Shown here: in pieces, positions 23,301 through 35,761 of the stretch | Layout of the letters: each line of letters begins with the position of its first letter | Numbering within the stretch: position 1 is the stretch's first letter | Source: Membranipora membranacea | Lineage: Eukaryota > Bryozoa > Gymnolaemata > Cheilostomatida > Membraniporidae | DNA length: 64,000 nt | Reading direction: 5' to 3' | Assembly (NCBI GenBank): GCA_914767715.1 | Contig: OU612068.1 | Span: forward strand, 1,798,001 to 1,862,000 | The notes under the pieces: generated by a model | Told to the model about the DNA's origin: nothing | The model's input: only the letters and a program-made list of their open reading frames with translations | Database searches by the model: none | Position numbers and translations under genes: made by a program

Positions 23301-25629
23301 TTTTAAAACCTTTCCCTCAAAAGAATTGAGCAACTAAGGGTTGACTTGATTGAAGGCGCATAACATATTGCAGATGATTGTATAAAATATTTGAATTTCG
23401 AACCAGGTTTTTTAGTTTTCCTGTAGGCTTTTTGTGTCAAGTCAAATCAGTGTTCCGCGACCTACCTGATTACAAAGTTCTTTTTGCCTCAATCCTAAGA
23501 ATGGCATGTCCTCACACGGCTGAGCTCTCTTTGTACGTAACTCTTTGGGTTTCTGTACTATTCCTTGTTCGGTCCCAGTAAATGGGCCTACAACTCCAAG
23601 ATACCTGAAATACACAATTATAAGTCATGTTGTAGTCATGTATAGTTGAGTTTCATGTTTCGATTGATTTCAGTAAACAAGATGAGGAGTCTTGAAAAGT
23701 TAGACAATTATTGCAATAGCTATTACAGGAATTTCATTCTGTTTATCCATTCAGCTTCAACCTAAGCTGGGAACCCTACCAAAGTAACTGTAAATATTTT
23801 CCTGGTTTAGCTATTTGCAGTCGTGACTATTTGATTCTTATTTTCTGGTTTCTTGTGTACAGTAATACAGGCAGTCAGGCACAAGTAGCGATCCACTGAA
23901 GAATATCAGCATTCCTACTCAATGATTCCCAGTGTGTGCTCATGTAAAATCTTCCCAAATTAGCCTTCTACCTTTTCATCATCAGCGGGTTGAACAGCAG
24001 ATTTTGATTCAACAGCAATTGAAAGGGATACATTTAGACTTGTTCACGTCATGAGTTGAGTAAATTCACTATAATGTGCTCAAGCCTAATCTGATCCATT
24101 ATGCAAACTAAGAAATGTGGATATAGAATGTATTAAGGTTGGGAATTTGAGCATTTCTCAGCCTTTGATTTTTGCCGAATAAGACATCTGCCTTTGAAGT
24201 TACTGTCCATGTAAAAGTTTATAAATGAGCTAATGGAGGCGATATGTGATTATCTACCATTAGCCGTAATTTTAAGCTGAGTGAGAAAGTTTAAAGCGTA
24301 AATGACTTTGAGTCAATTCTATACAATGAGTTGCTAACACTTTAAAATTTGTGCAACAACTTAAAATTTTATCAATATCCAACTAGTACACTCCAATTAG
24401 TATAATCTTACCTCCGAGCCACAACAAATACATTTACTACGAAAACATCAGAAAACATCACGAGTTGTACTTCTTACCTCGATGGTCAGCAAGTACTGTT
24501 TACACAGACAGCGATGCCTTCCAGCTAAATTTAAATTTCGGAGGAAAAAGAATTCAAAATTTTCATAAATAATCTTAATGTGTTGATAATGTGTTGAACC
24601 ACACATTATTTTTACTATTACAAAAACTTCGAAAATATTATTTAAATCCCAATTGATTTATCTGATAGATTTTAACTACCAAGCTTCAGAGAATGTCGAT
24701 GATTTATTTCCACAAACTCGCCAAATGACTAAACTGAACACACGGCCACCTGTGTGGTTTTGTAATGATTCCAGGTACTTGCAGACTTACAATGTAAGAA
24801 TTGATAGTACGATCACAACAGCATAACTTCATTTGAAAAGTAAGTACCCTCAAATGTAAGAAATTTTCATTAAAAATTCAAACAGTTTGACTGAGCACGT
24901 AGGTATAATCCAATGGGTATATAATTTAGCCTTTGCCCAGCCCGTTTTTATGGTACAGTAATACTTTTTACTCTTGAGATGTGTTGAGAGGTCTGAAGCA
25001 CACTAGAGTGGTTTACGTTGACTTAACAAGTGTCGCGCTGAGCAACGACTCAACTTAATACCTTTCATTCAAGCACCAAATATTTCATATCGCACAGATA
25101 ATTTAATTTTAACACGAAGACCCAGAACAAACAAAAACAATATTGCTTGACAATAAATTGCTGCGCTCAAAGGAAATGACAAAAATGCCCTCCAGAGTAT
25201 ATGAAATTAAACTATAAGTGACATGTGAAAGTTTTCTGTAAGAATTTGCTTTGTAATACAAGGAGAGATTTCCATTTCAAATAATTATAACACATTAAAA
25301 CTAGAGCAGGTACCTTCTCAGCTTAAGTAGGAAAAAATTTGAGTTGAACAGTAAAAATATTTGGGGAGTGCAGATGAAAGGGCAAGCGCTATATTTTATA
25401 GGATCATACAAACCCATCATTTAATGTATGTTGTGACTGTTATTTGTACCGGAAAACTGTTTGAAGACAGATAAGTATGGGTTTTGGAAAATATTTGCAA
25501 ATTTTTTTGCGTGCAGACACCGTTCACCTAGCTACATGCACTTACTTACCACCATTGTGAGGTGGAGCCGGGCAGATAAAACAGTAGATGTGTTGCTAAG
25601 ATGATCAATGATGTGTAATCCATTCTCAT
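20393..25629 (-). CDS. Wnt: Wnt family secreted signalling protein
   Basis: Five coding exons on the minus strand: 25550-25629, 23466-23604, 22680-22815, 22220-22488 and 20393-20854; every join is in frame and the product has 361 residues, normal for a Wnt. The start gives a hydrophobic signal peptide (residues 1 to about 24), then the WWYLG motif typical of Wnt N-termini. Conserved blocks follow: KDRRWNC (about 98-104), REKSFVYSITSAGV, FQWGGCSHN, WNNEAGR, and CKCHGVSASC, in which Ser224 is the predicted palmitoleoylation site needed for secretion and Frizzled binding. The C-terminus carries ECNRTS, LLCCGRG and CNCRFVWCCRVECDKC. Resemblance to Wnt16 (AGRQ, CAVR.CW, CDTTV) and to Wnt4 (FGK.LE.G) is visible, but subfamily needs a tree. 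A donor-like site at about 25974 and an acceptor near 25654 suggest a separate 5' UTR exon. Confidence 0.95.
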
Positions 25630-28600
25630 GTTTGAGTTATATAGTTTTCAGTCTGTTTCAAGTCCTATAGATAAATATATCCGTGAAGTGAAGATGATAT
25701 TTTGCTATAATGATAAGTCGCCAGAAAGCATAATAATCCCGAGTTAGTTCAGCTGCAGACTTTCGATCTCTTGTTGAGTTACACAATCTACTGTATACTG
25801 GATCTTGATTAGAGTTTATACCTGTAACCAAAATCAGGAGTAGGTGAAAGACCCAGACAATGAGGAAACAAAATAAGTCAAGAAAAAAAAGTTCACAACC
25901 ACAAAATTCTCCTACCAGTACCGATAAAGAAGGTAGCTGAAAGATATATTTTCAAAAATGAATATAACTCACCTGTCCGATATGCCAGTTTATTAATCCT
26001 TTAGCTTTCCACTCTCAATATATGAGATTAATATTAGTTCACAGTTACAGTGGTTGCAGGTAGTGTAGAGACCTCCAGATGGACGTGTATGGACTCCGAA
26101 CTCTGATAAGGTAGTGTGAACTAAGAGGTGGAGTCAACAATAGTGACAATAAAACTCATCAAAGATGCTAAATCAAATTTCTTTATCTCTCTCTGGTCTA
26201 ATCTAACGCCTCTAGAATCGAGTAATTAGACACGTTAACAGATTGTATTGTCCTCCTGCTAACTGGATACAAAGTTACAACCTATTGTTGTGAGAGTCTG
26301 CGTCAATAATGCAAATCAAGTGTCCAAATATTTGACTGCAGAGCTCAGAGATAATTTCCTCAGCTCACAGTTGGCTGTGTGACGACCTCTGCTTACTTGA
26401 GTAGATGTGTGTAAAGTGTGCCTCCTGAGCAATATGTGAATTCTGACAGCTTACCTAGAAATTATAGCCTTGGCTCTTCAAACTCTTTGATTGATGGGTG
26501 CGTGCAACAGTAGACCCGTTATGCTCTTTCATATTCTCATGCTTGCCCAATCATATCAATGGATTCTTGAGCAAAGGTTTGCAATAATAAAATACTTTCC
26601 AGATCCCTGAAATATTTCTATCCTATGTAATAAATGCACATATTATTGTTTTCTTCCCCCTCCTTGAGAGAAAGATTAGTGGGTAACAGGTGCTTGAAGC
26701 TAAAAACTCTGAGATGCCAAAATGGCAGTGACTTGGCTAAGAAAAACACTGCAAAATCTATAATGAATTTTATGTCATTGTACATTTTGTTATGATTAAA
26801 ACAACCTGCTTTTGTTCACCTAGTGACTGCAGTTGGTCGTAATGTTTAAAATAAACATCTTGTCATAATTTACTGAATAAAATGTTTGGCCATTATGTTT
26901 TAACTAAGTCATGTAGAGGAAAAACTACAAGTGGCATTAACCCTGGCAGTTCTAAGCTTTGCCACAGTGAGATATTCAAAAACATAAGTGGACTAACTCA
27001 GGAAAGTTTAATGCTGTTTAGCCAAGCCCTCATGTTAAAACTGTATACTCTTTTATACAGGCTCCAAGGGGTCTACGCAAGCTGGATTTAGAAAGCATGT
27101 CACAGAGTTTGTTAAAAATATTTATTTGCCTTTACTATTGTTTTAACATTTTGTATGTAAGGGCATACACATGTCCATAGGCTTTGAAATAGTTAATCCA
27201 AAATCTGTGCCGGGGTGAGAATTTTATAATAAATACAGGTACATCATGATACTCTGAAGGGGAGGTGGGTTTGAGTTAAGTTCTCGGCCCCCAAGAAGGC
27301 CCTGCAGTAAGATCAAAAACCTTCCTGAAGGTATCATGTGGTAAAAATTAATAGACACAAAATCAATCAGTGACATCTCATTTAATTGAACTCAAAAGTA
27401 AGGAGCCTGCTTTATAATTTCATAATTGTTTGGGGCAGAGGGTGATCATTACTTGTTTGTAGTCACTATCAGCTAGATGTTTTAATTAGTGGCCTGGAGC
27501 ACCCGAGGCCAGCCGCAATGTCTAGAACCGATGAGTCCGAAACAAATTGTCACATTTCAATTGTCGTTGTAAACATTGGTCTAATTTTGTAATTCCAGGT
27601 ACAGACACGTGGGAAACAAGCGTACAAATCAGCTCTAATTTGTAGGTAAATGAAAAGAAGGGAAATATCCTGTATACATATTTATTATAATTATAGATGT
27701 ATTAGCTGGTCAGCCACATGTATTATTGTGGGTCAGTAGGAAATATTTGGTCAAACTGGACAAAGGTTCTATGACCATTTAATAGATTAGGATATCCGTA
27801 ATATGCAGAGAGGGAAAGTTTGTAGGTGGGAGACACCTGTATATATTAAATCAAGTTTATCTGGCTGTGACTTACAGTGCAATGAAATCAATTACAGGTT
27901 CAGAAGTCATTTTTGCATTTGACCAAATGGCAGCCAATGACCTTAAACCGCCAAAAATTTCAACTGCAGCCAAATCTGAAAGGTGTCATAATCTTTCACC
28001 TCTAAACGATGAGGTTGTTAAATCAATACAATAAAAATGTGACCTGACACGTTTAAAATGTTCAGTGATTATATTCTCAGATCGACTGAAGATAAAACAC
28101 GTTTGCTCACAACCTTATCATTGAGGCTGTAATAAGGTAGACAAATACAAAAGGTTAGGCGAGGATATTTGACTCTTCCCATATGAAAACAAATTTTTCG
28201 CATAATTTATTTCTGTGCGTAATGTTTCATATCATCTGCGCAGCTACGGCCAGGGATGTTTAATTATCTTCCTGGTTTTGATAAACATCAGAATCGGCAG
28301 CTACTGATATACTTGCAGATGTGTACATGAACGTCAATCCTCTCAATATCGATTTTGAATGGCATGTTTCAATTCGCTGCCACAAAAAGCAGCACCCTCA
28401 GTTTAGTATGATGAAATAAACAAACAAATAGTATGAATATGTTTATGGTAGGAACACACAGATGAGAATGACACCAGGAAATCTCAGATGTGTAGGTGAC
28501 AATACAGAAGCCAGACAGGTGCCCGCTCGCTTTACTGAGTACAGTTTCTCGCACCAACATTTAAACAGATCACCAGGAATTTTTGTAATTCTTGTCGATT

Positions 28601-30117
28601 TTAAAGCTTGGATCATCAAAGCAGCCATTTCATGACAATTTATTCCCCTGTTGGATAATTTTAAACCCACCTGATTTATGCTAATCCCGAGGTAACAGTG
28701 TTCAGACACACATTATTATAATTTATGGCATAAATCTATTTGCCACATGGCCATCATCAACACCTGGTGAGGGTAGTGTTTCATATTTTCGGCCTGTTGA
28801 CAATATTTTGGGGCCCAGCCATTAACAATCCCTCCTCAATTAAACTAGAAAATCAGAATCAATGGAGTAACAGATCACTCAGCTCACTTGAAAAATTCCT
28901 CTCAGTGTACTACTTAGCCTCATAACTTTTCTTACATGCAGAGTAAGAAAAGATGGGGTGAACAGCTGCATCGATACACAATATTTGAGGTACTCGCACT
29001 AAGAACTGATCCCTACCACAGGCTGTTTACACAGTCTCTTTAAATGTACTCACTGTGTACATTTTGTTAAAATGTGTCACAATTATTCTCAGAGCTCACA
29101 GCAATATTACACCTCACGTCAAGTTATTATCATCTTGTGTTTTATCTGGTAAAGCCTGAAATTCTCACCAGCACTTTAGTTGATAATCTCCTTTTTGAAC
29201 CTTTGCTGATAGGTTATAACAACAGTCATTTATAGGTATGCAATACATACACACCAATCACGGAATTTTAAATTGTTGTGGAATTTTAAAAATATCTTAC
29301 AACATTGACTTATCATTTTTATCTGTGATTTGCCTTTGAGCAACAGCCAATATTTATTTGACATACGTCCCACCTGCCCCCATAGGGAGCAGATATCGTG
29401 ACGGGTACACATTCATATTAGTTAAGAGTAAGACCAGGAACTAAAATAGGACAGATCTTACTTAATAGAATTTTAAGACGAGTGTCTTTGATGCCATCCT
29501 AAAAACTATGAATCCACCTTCCGCCATGATGCACAGTCACACAACTTCCTGGCATGAGATGCTGGTTGTCATGTCATGTAAGTTGTAACGGAGGTGATTT
29601 GACCAGTAGGAGTCTATGAGTAAAATCATCAATCTTCATGATTAATTATCTCAGAATTAAGATTGAATTATGATATGAAGTGTGTTCTTGACAGTAAATA
29701 AATAAAAACATTATCATCAGAGGCGTGCAGCTGCTGCAAAGTTATCAAATGACCAACACGTTTGGTTTGCCTGTGCTCCGATAGTGCTCTGATACATCAC
29801 TTAGAGATTTGTTTTAATCAAAACAGCTGCTGCTGAGAGCAAAAAACTCATATACTAAGAAGTAGATGTAAAATGATTGGCAATGCCTAGATATCATTAA
29901 TTGATGACTTTTGACTCAGAGACCAATAGGTCACATTATTGAGAGTGACTTTAATTGGAGACTTGAGATGAAAATTTATATAGTCTATGAAATGTACAAA
30001 ACATAAGCTGTAGGAGGCTGAACTTTTATGAGTAAGTGACCGTCACAAAATGATCATCAAAATTTGTCAAATTTATCCAGCAATAAAAAAAAGCTCATCC
30101 TCCAAAATCGTACAAAC
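25630..30117. other. Large intergenic region upstream of Wnt
   Basis: About 4.5 kb between the Wnt start and the SIRT6 stop. It probably contains Wnt 5' UTR sequence and regulatory DNA. Open frames here are short and carry no motif. A small hairpin with 6-bp perfect arms (TGGCCT/AGGCCA) lies at 27490-27511. I can support no gene or RNA in it. Confidence 0.5.
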
Positions 30118-33100
30118 TCAACTAAATGTGGCTTGTGCTGACAGTCGTTCTGTTGGACCGTCTTGTTTTGCATCTTTTTTCAAAGGTGAACAACTTGGAA
30201 TCGGAGAGTGATTTTCCCGTTTTAAGTCATTAGGTTTTATATGAGGTAAAATATTTTCAATACTGTTTTGAGATTCTTTGGCACTTTTAGATATGGATTG
30301 ATCCGACCATTCTTGATGTAAGCTGATATTCAGGGGCGTACAACCCTTAATATCTGTGTGAGACGAGTATAATACAGGGGTGGGTTTGGTGTATTGAGGG
30401 ATAGTAACTCCTAACCTCTCACAAACTCTCTCCATGACCACATCTATCTTACTGTGGATGACTATATCTGTCTTTTTGTGGTGTTTGGTTCTTTGGAGAT
30501 TTACTGAGATGAATTTACCTGAAAACAGAGAAAGATGTGACTAAGTAACTATGGCATTTTCAATATTTAGTTGGAGGTAATAGTTTTGTTTTCCAGATAC
30601 CACTGTGTATCTTTTGTATATGTTATGTATATTATTCTTCATATCTGAGTTCACGTTAGAGCACATCCCGTCTCATCTTACAAGACGACCTGTTATCTCA
30701 TCAAATCACCATCTGGCTAGCAGGTGGAGTAACCAGCGATATCATATTATATTTCCCTCATAGATGTAAAGATCTGGGCTAGATGGTTAAAGTGTCTAGG
30801 AAAGCAAAAAACAACCACTGTTCATATCAAAGCTTTGCCATGCAGTGAACAAAAAAAATAAAATTTTTCGCCCAAGGACATTATTGAACGATGTAACCTC
30901 ATTTAAAGTGAGAAAATTGAGGGTCTAGAAGGGTCAACAGTATGTTATCTCCCCTGTCACGGATTCACATTTGAATGATGATCCACTTACAGTATAACAG
31001 TAAGCCTAGCCTGGGCTTACCTAAAACAGTTACAAGGCTGCTCTACTTACACTAGAAATTATCAAAAAACAGTATTGGACAACGGTAGCGGAGTCAAAGA
31101 TATTTTAGTGTTAATCTGTTACAGGGGAGATAACATACTCTAGACCCTGGATTTTCGGACTTAAGATTAGGTTACATCATTCAATAATGTTCTTGTGAGA
31201 AACACTTTACTTTTTTTGTTCATTGCAATGCCAAAGCTTTGATATGAACAGTTGTTGTTTTTTGCTTTCCTAAACACTTTAAGCACATGGTTGGGGCCTT
31301 AATGGAAATTCTATTTTCACAGCAGGTGGTGTTTCAGAGGATCTGGTAGGTCTTGGGTATATTTGAGTTAAGAAACTGATATTGAGAGAAGCTAACCTGA
31401 GTTTTTCTGTGTCTGACGAGGGAGATTTCCAGCAGGTACAATCTGGAGCGAGGAGCCTAAAACTAAGCACACATCAGCCATCCTAGAGGGAAAACAAGAA
31501 TAAGAATATAGCAATTTAACTTCCCGAACATTAATCCGCTATTCAGTGAGAAACTATGGTTGATTATATTATTACTAGCAATCTGGTAATATATTTATAA
31601 CCAAGCACAAGATCATACCGATATTTATGGAAACAATTAAAAGAACTAAGTGACCATGTTCAGTTTTTTTCTCAGAAGAAATTGGACTAACATGACTGAT
31701 TTTGAGGATCAGACCTACTGAATGCAGAGATTCTCATAAGATAATACAATTGACGATACCGTACTATGGAAAGTTATGGGAAAACAGACGTATGATATGA
31801 CTCACTTGCACTGATCGAAGGCTTTCTCTAGCTCATCATCAGGCAGTGAATCCTCCCAGTCAAGTATAGTGTCCCTCAGTCTGCCTCTACATAGGGAAAA
31901 TACAGTAAGTACATACTACAGTCAAGTATAGTATCTTTCAGTCTGCCCCTGAACAGAGCATATACAGTATGTGGTGCTTGTTTGGTAGTGAAATGCTACT
32001 GCAACAGCATTGTAATAATCAAAATCCACCCACGCTAAATCTATCATGTCGTTTTGGAGAATACTCTAATCACAAAAGAGTCGTAATTGAGAGATAAGAA
32101 CTCAATGCCTAAAGCCTACTGCTGCAAATTCCTCATTTTTTTTTTAAATCAAGTGATATTTCCAAGAGCCGGGAAACTTATGATGAAGTCACAGGGCTTG
32201 TCAATTTGCACTATTCATTACTACCTAAGATGAGTCTAGACTCCTAAGTATATGGAATTTGAACGAGTGGTCAGGCAAGAAGGTTAAATGCCTATATTTA
32301 ATATATGTACTTACCTACATCCGTTACCTCTCTTTGCCTTTTCCCCACAGCCTCCTCCACCAGTGATCTTCAGTCCCATAGTTTTCACACATTGCTTACG
32401 AATGTACTGAAAGTTGAAAACCCATGATTTACAAGGTGACTGAGAATACTGATTGATTATCTTATCTATTAAAATACGCAGTTTTTACACACACAACAAA
32501 CACATAAATCTACTTTTTTTACACCGATCAATGTGACAGGATACAGGAGGTCATGTGAAGATGGGACCAGCTTGAGAAGTTATTATCACTCTTTAGAACC
32601 TATACATAGCAGTCCTCATACTCAATGATGCATAATACTTCAACCAATCAAGAAATATGATTTGGAGTTGTGCACAAACTTCAATGAGAGGACAACTTTT
32701 AAATAAGATCACATCTCCGAGGGGACACGGTCCACTGGTGTTTGAATTCATAGTCCCAACAAAACAGCGCACTAGTTGGATGATTGACAAAGGAAAAGCT
32801 CTTTTATGTCGGCGATTTTAGTTAGCTAGTTCATGTTAGTTAGCAGTTTTGCACCAATACCCGCGAGCTGAATTGCCATTCTATAATAAGTTTTTGATGA
32901 GCAGATTTTGCTATTTTAGGCCCATCTACTTGTCTCTTCTAGTGTACACAAGAACACAAATACAACAGAAAATTCTATCTGTCTCTGACAAAATTGATCA
33001 AATAGCCTACCTGATGACCACATTTATCACACTGCTCCACAAACATATCACCATGTAGAATAGACGTCTTATCTCTTGGGAAACCACTCCTCACATGTAA

Positions 33101-33965
33101 TCCATCAACATTCTGAGTTATCAGATACTTAACCAATCCTTCAATAAGCAACCACAGAATTATGGTGGCGATAAAATATGCTAAATATGGTAGATTTCAT
33201 CTTTGGAGGGTGGCAAATATTAAGACAAACATCATGGCCTAGATTAAATTAAGCCGTTACCACTGTGCTCGTAACAATGAAAGTGAAAATAATATGTAAA
33301 AAATATGGTCCACCAATTTCTACAGATCTGTAAACAGCAGAATTAAATTTCTGATTGAAGGCTATCATATAAAAGTGTAAACAGCATAAGAAAATTGAGG
33401 GCTGACATGTATAGAACAAGGTCATCAGGCACTTTGTTTAATACACACGCCTGCCTTGGTTGTGTACATACCTGCCTTCTCCAGAGCTACAAGTGACATG
33501 TGCCCAGGTGAAGCAATAGCGTCCTCAAATGTTGTTGTGAAGTTTGGAGTAACGCCCTTTTCTTCTAGAGTCCAAACACCTAATAATTGAATAAAATAAC
33601 ATATTTGGACAGCGACTGGTGATGATCAAAACTTCAAAAAGTCATCTCTCACAAAACCCAATACATCAGACTTAAAATTTATAGTGTACATGACATTCGG
33701 CAATCAACCTACCAAATTTTAATGCCACAGAAGCTGAAATATAAGTTAACGAGAACTAACCTTTTGGTCCCCTGAAATCTGGTATACCCGTGGAAGTACT
33801 AATGCCTGCTCCAGTGAGAACCACACAATGGTTACTATTCTTGACAATATCCGTTAATTGGTTGATCTTGTCACTCAGTTCATCATCTGTGTCATGATAT
33901 TCTTGTTGACCGCATTTACCTTTGTGAGCATAGTCAGAGAGACCTGCTGCATAGTTCACAGACAT
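30118..33965 (-). CDS. SIRT6: SIRT6 NAD-dependent protein deacylase
   Basis: Seven exons on the minus strand: 33761-33965, 33472-33579, 33011-33138, 32315-32406, 31806-31886, 31397-31482 and 30118-30518; all joins are in frame, giving 366 residues (human 355). SIRT6 is a nuclear sirtuin acting on histone H3 and in DNA repair and metabolism. The N-terminus [19 protein letters not shown] is nearly the vertebrate sequence. NAD-binding motifs [16 protein letters not shown] (51-66) and QNVDGLH (113-119) are intact, the catalytic His is His133 in LHGDMFVE, and the zinc ligands are Cys141, Cys144, Cys167 and Cys177. [16 protein letters not shown] and [14 protein letters not shown] complete the fold. 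The C-terminal tail is Ser/Lys-rich and disordered, as in orthologues. I start at the internal ATG (33965), not the in-frame ATG further upstream, because it matches the family N-terminus. Confidence 0.97.
30787..31282. repeat. Long imperfect inverted repeat (foldback element) in SIRT6 intron
   Basis: Arms at about 30787-30960 and 31128-31282 are reverse complements with scattered differences. The outer ends read TTAAAGTGTCTAGGAAAGC and GCTTTCCTAAACACTTTAA; the inner ends meet at TATGTTATCTCCCCTG. About 165 bases separate the arms. It lies in the intron between the last two SIRT6 exons and has no coding capacity. A clear target-site duplication is not visible. Confidence 0.85.
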
Positions 33966-34225
33966 AACTGCTATGCTCTGCTCTGTAAAATACCAGCATG
34001 TCATATTACTTTGTTTGTCAATGTGTAGGCTAATCCTCCCGGTCCCCGCTTTCAGTTCATTGGAGTTGCTAAATCACTAATCTCTATCATTTTTCATCAT
34101 GAATGCAACGATTTCCAGCTGACCCAAATCGAACCATGATGATCACCATATCTATATAGATAAGCCACCTTCTGCAGTTTGTGCAAGCCCAGTGGACCAG
34201 TGCGTCAGTCGTCGAGGTAAGTAAA

Positions 34226-34291
34226 ACCGAGGAGTGTTCCTCGGTTGTGCACTCACTGAACAAGGCAGGCTGTCTGGGTGGACAGCCTGCC
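34226..34291. repeat. Two adjacent perfect stem-loops
   Basis: ACCGAGGA/TCCTCGGT closes a 4-base loop at 34226-34245. Eighteen bases later GGCAGGCTGTC/GACAGCCTGCC closes a 6-base loop at 34264-34291. They lie about 260-330 bases upstream of the SIRT6 start codon. Confidence 0.85.
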
Positions 34292-34531
34292 AAGGCTACT
34301 AACTTAACTCTTTACAATCGAAGCGAAATGTCTGCTGAATACAATTTAGCAGACATATAACCACATCCTATTGAAACCACGTTTCAAGCATATTGATATT
34401 CAATATGCCAATGCATGTGTCAATGAGTGATCAACCTCTCCAAAACAATTGGACTTGGAGATGACTGGTAATGGACATTGACAAAATACACACGCTTGAA
34501 AATCTTGATGCCCACGATGTAGATAGTTGTA

Positions 34532-34609
34532 CTAGCCTTATCTCAAAGGTCACTTTTTTGTTTGTTTAGATTAACAAAAGAGGAGCCTTTGACTTGAGAT
34601 ATGGCTAAG
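34532..34609. mobile_element. Miniature inverted-repeat element, copy 2
   Basis: Left end CTAGCCTTATCTCAAAGG and right end CCTTTGACTTGAGATATGGCTA are imperfect inverted repeats with a T-rich centre, matching the copy at 18250-18322. The 9-base string AGTTGTACT stands next to the left end (34525-34533) and again at 34618-34626, so it may be a target-site duplication, although the right copy is some bases away from the visible repeat end. Confidence 0.55.
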
Positions 34610-34659
34610 TTAAGTAAAGTTGTACTGTATGTTACAATGGATGTACTGTATAGTAGTAT

Positions 34660-34688
34660 ATATGTGTATGTATGTATGTATGTATGTA
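34660..34688. repeat. TGTA microsatellite
   Basis: A short run of ATGT/GTAT tetranucleotides with slight interruptions at its left end. Confidence 0.85.
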
Positions 34689-35761
34689 GCAGTGAGTAAA
34701 CAAATGAGCCAAATCTAATTTTTTATACAGTCTCGATACTATCCACAGGTCTACTCCAAAACCTGGGATTTTGGCAATGTTTGAGTTGACTGCCCCCCTT
34801 GACGCGCCTTGAGTTTTTGTTGTTTTAGAAACCAACAGTCGCCTCATCTGGTTGCTGCACAAGGTCTAAAGTAACCATGACCTTATGTACTTACTTACTT
34901 GGTACCTGAAGGTTAATCGCCAACTTCTGTGAGAAGGTTGTGGCAATATGTATTATGCAAAAATGTATTATGTTTGAGAAAATAACTAATAAATAATGGG
35001 AAGAAAATCTTTTAAGCTTGGAAATTGAGAAGCACATGACCTTGACATTAAAACTTTTGTGTACATTTTCTAGGACTCCAGTAGTAAAGAACAAGAGTAT
35101 TTCCCAAGGTGCATCAAATAACCTAGCAACTGGGTAAATAGATCAGACTGATAAGATTTTTTGTATCAATATTGATTAAATCTCAATTTTCAAGCAACAT
35201 TATATGCAATAATTCAAAGCAATTGGCTTGCAATAAAGCTTATCTTTACTCAACTACTTGCACAGCAGTCAGTGGATTAGAATTTAAACAGGAACTGTGA
35301 ACAACTTCTTCACCAAACTTCTCAATTAGCACACACAGACACTGCCATAGTAGAATAGAGAGGATTGTTATCATCATAGTCACAGCTAACTAAGCTAAGA
35401 TAGATATTGCAGAGTTACTTTGTTCTGAAATTCTCCTCAAGAAGATGGACAGGATATGAATATATTGACAGTCCAGCATGCAGGTTCTCATATAGCTTGG
35501 GTCAACTCAACAGTTCAACAAACACTAATGGTCTGACCGTTGTTGGGTGGTTTTGTCAGTAGCATTGCCAGCTGAGCTGTGTTAACACAAACACAGCAGC
35601 TGTACTTATTATACCTCTCCTCCAAACTGCAATGCTAAAAGAGAGCAACTGAGTGCCTGATAGTGAAAGACTAGAGGTTCTACAATCAAGTACCACACAG
35701 ACCATTGCACTGCTTTATGAATCCTCTACTTCTAGTCAGATATTGAGCTTAAAACTCCAAG

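Larger units (their letters stand above)
33966..35761. other. Divergent SIRT6-CCDC92 intergenic region
   Basis: Shared upstream region of two head-to-head genes. It holds two adjacent perfect stem-loops (34226-34245 and 34264-34291), copy 2 of the miniature inverted-repeat element (34532-34609) and a TGTA microsatellite (about 34660-34688). The 5' UTR of CCDC92 must lie at the right end. No other coding signal seen. Confidence 0.55.

Noticed and set aside
27527-27557. Hammerhead ribozyme-like core (GATGAGTCCGAAAC followed by TGTC)
   Set aside because: The CUGAUGA box is altered, stem II is missing and no stem I pairs next to the core, so no functional fold is supported.
25630-30117. tRNA, snRNA or small protein genes in the large intergenic region
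   Set aside because: I looked for tRNA B-box-like strings and family motifs and saw none; a covariance-model scan would be decisive.
33966-34004. Upstream in-frame ATG of SIRT6
   Set aside because: It would add 13 residues before the near-invariant [10 protein letters not shown] start of SIRT6 proteins.
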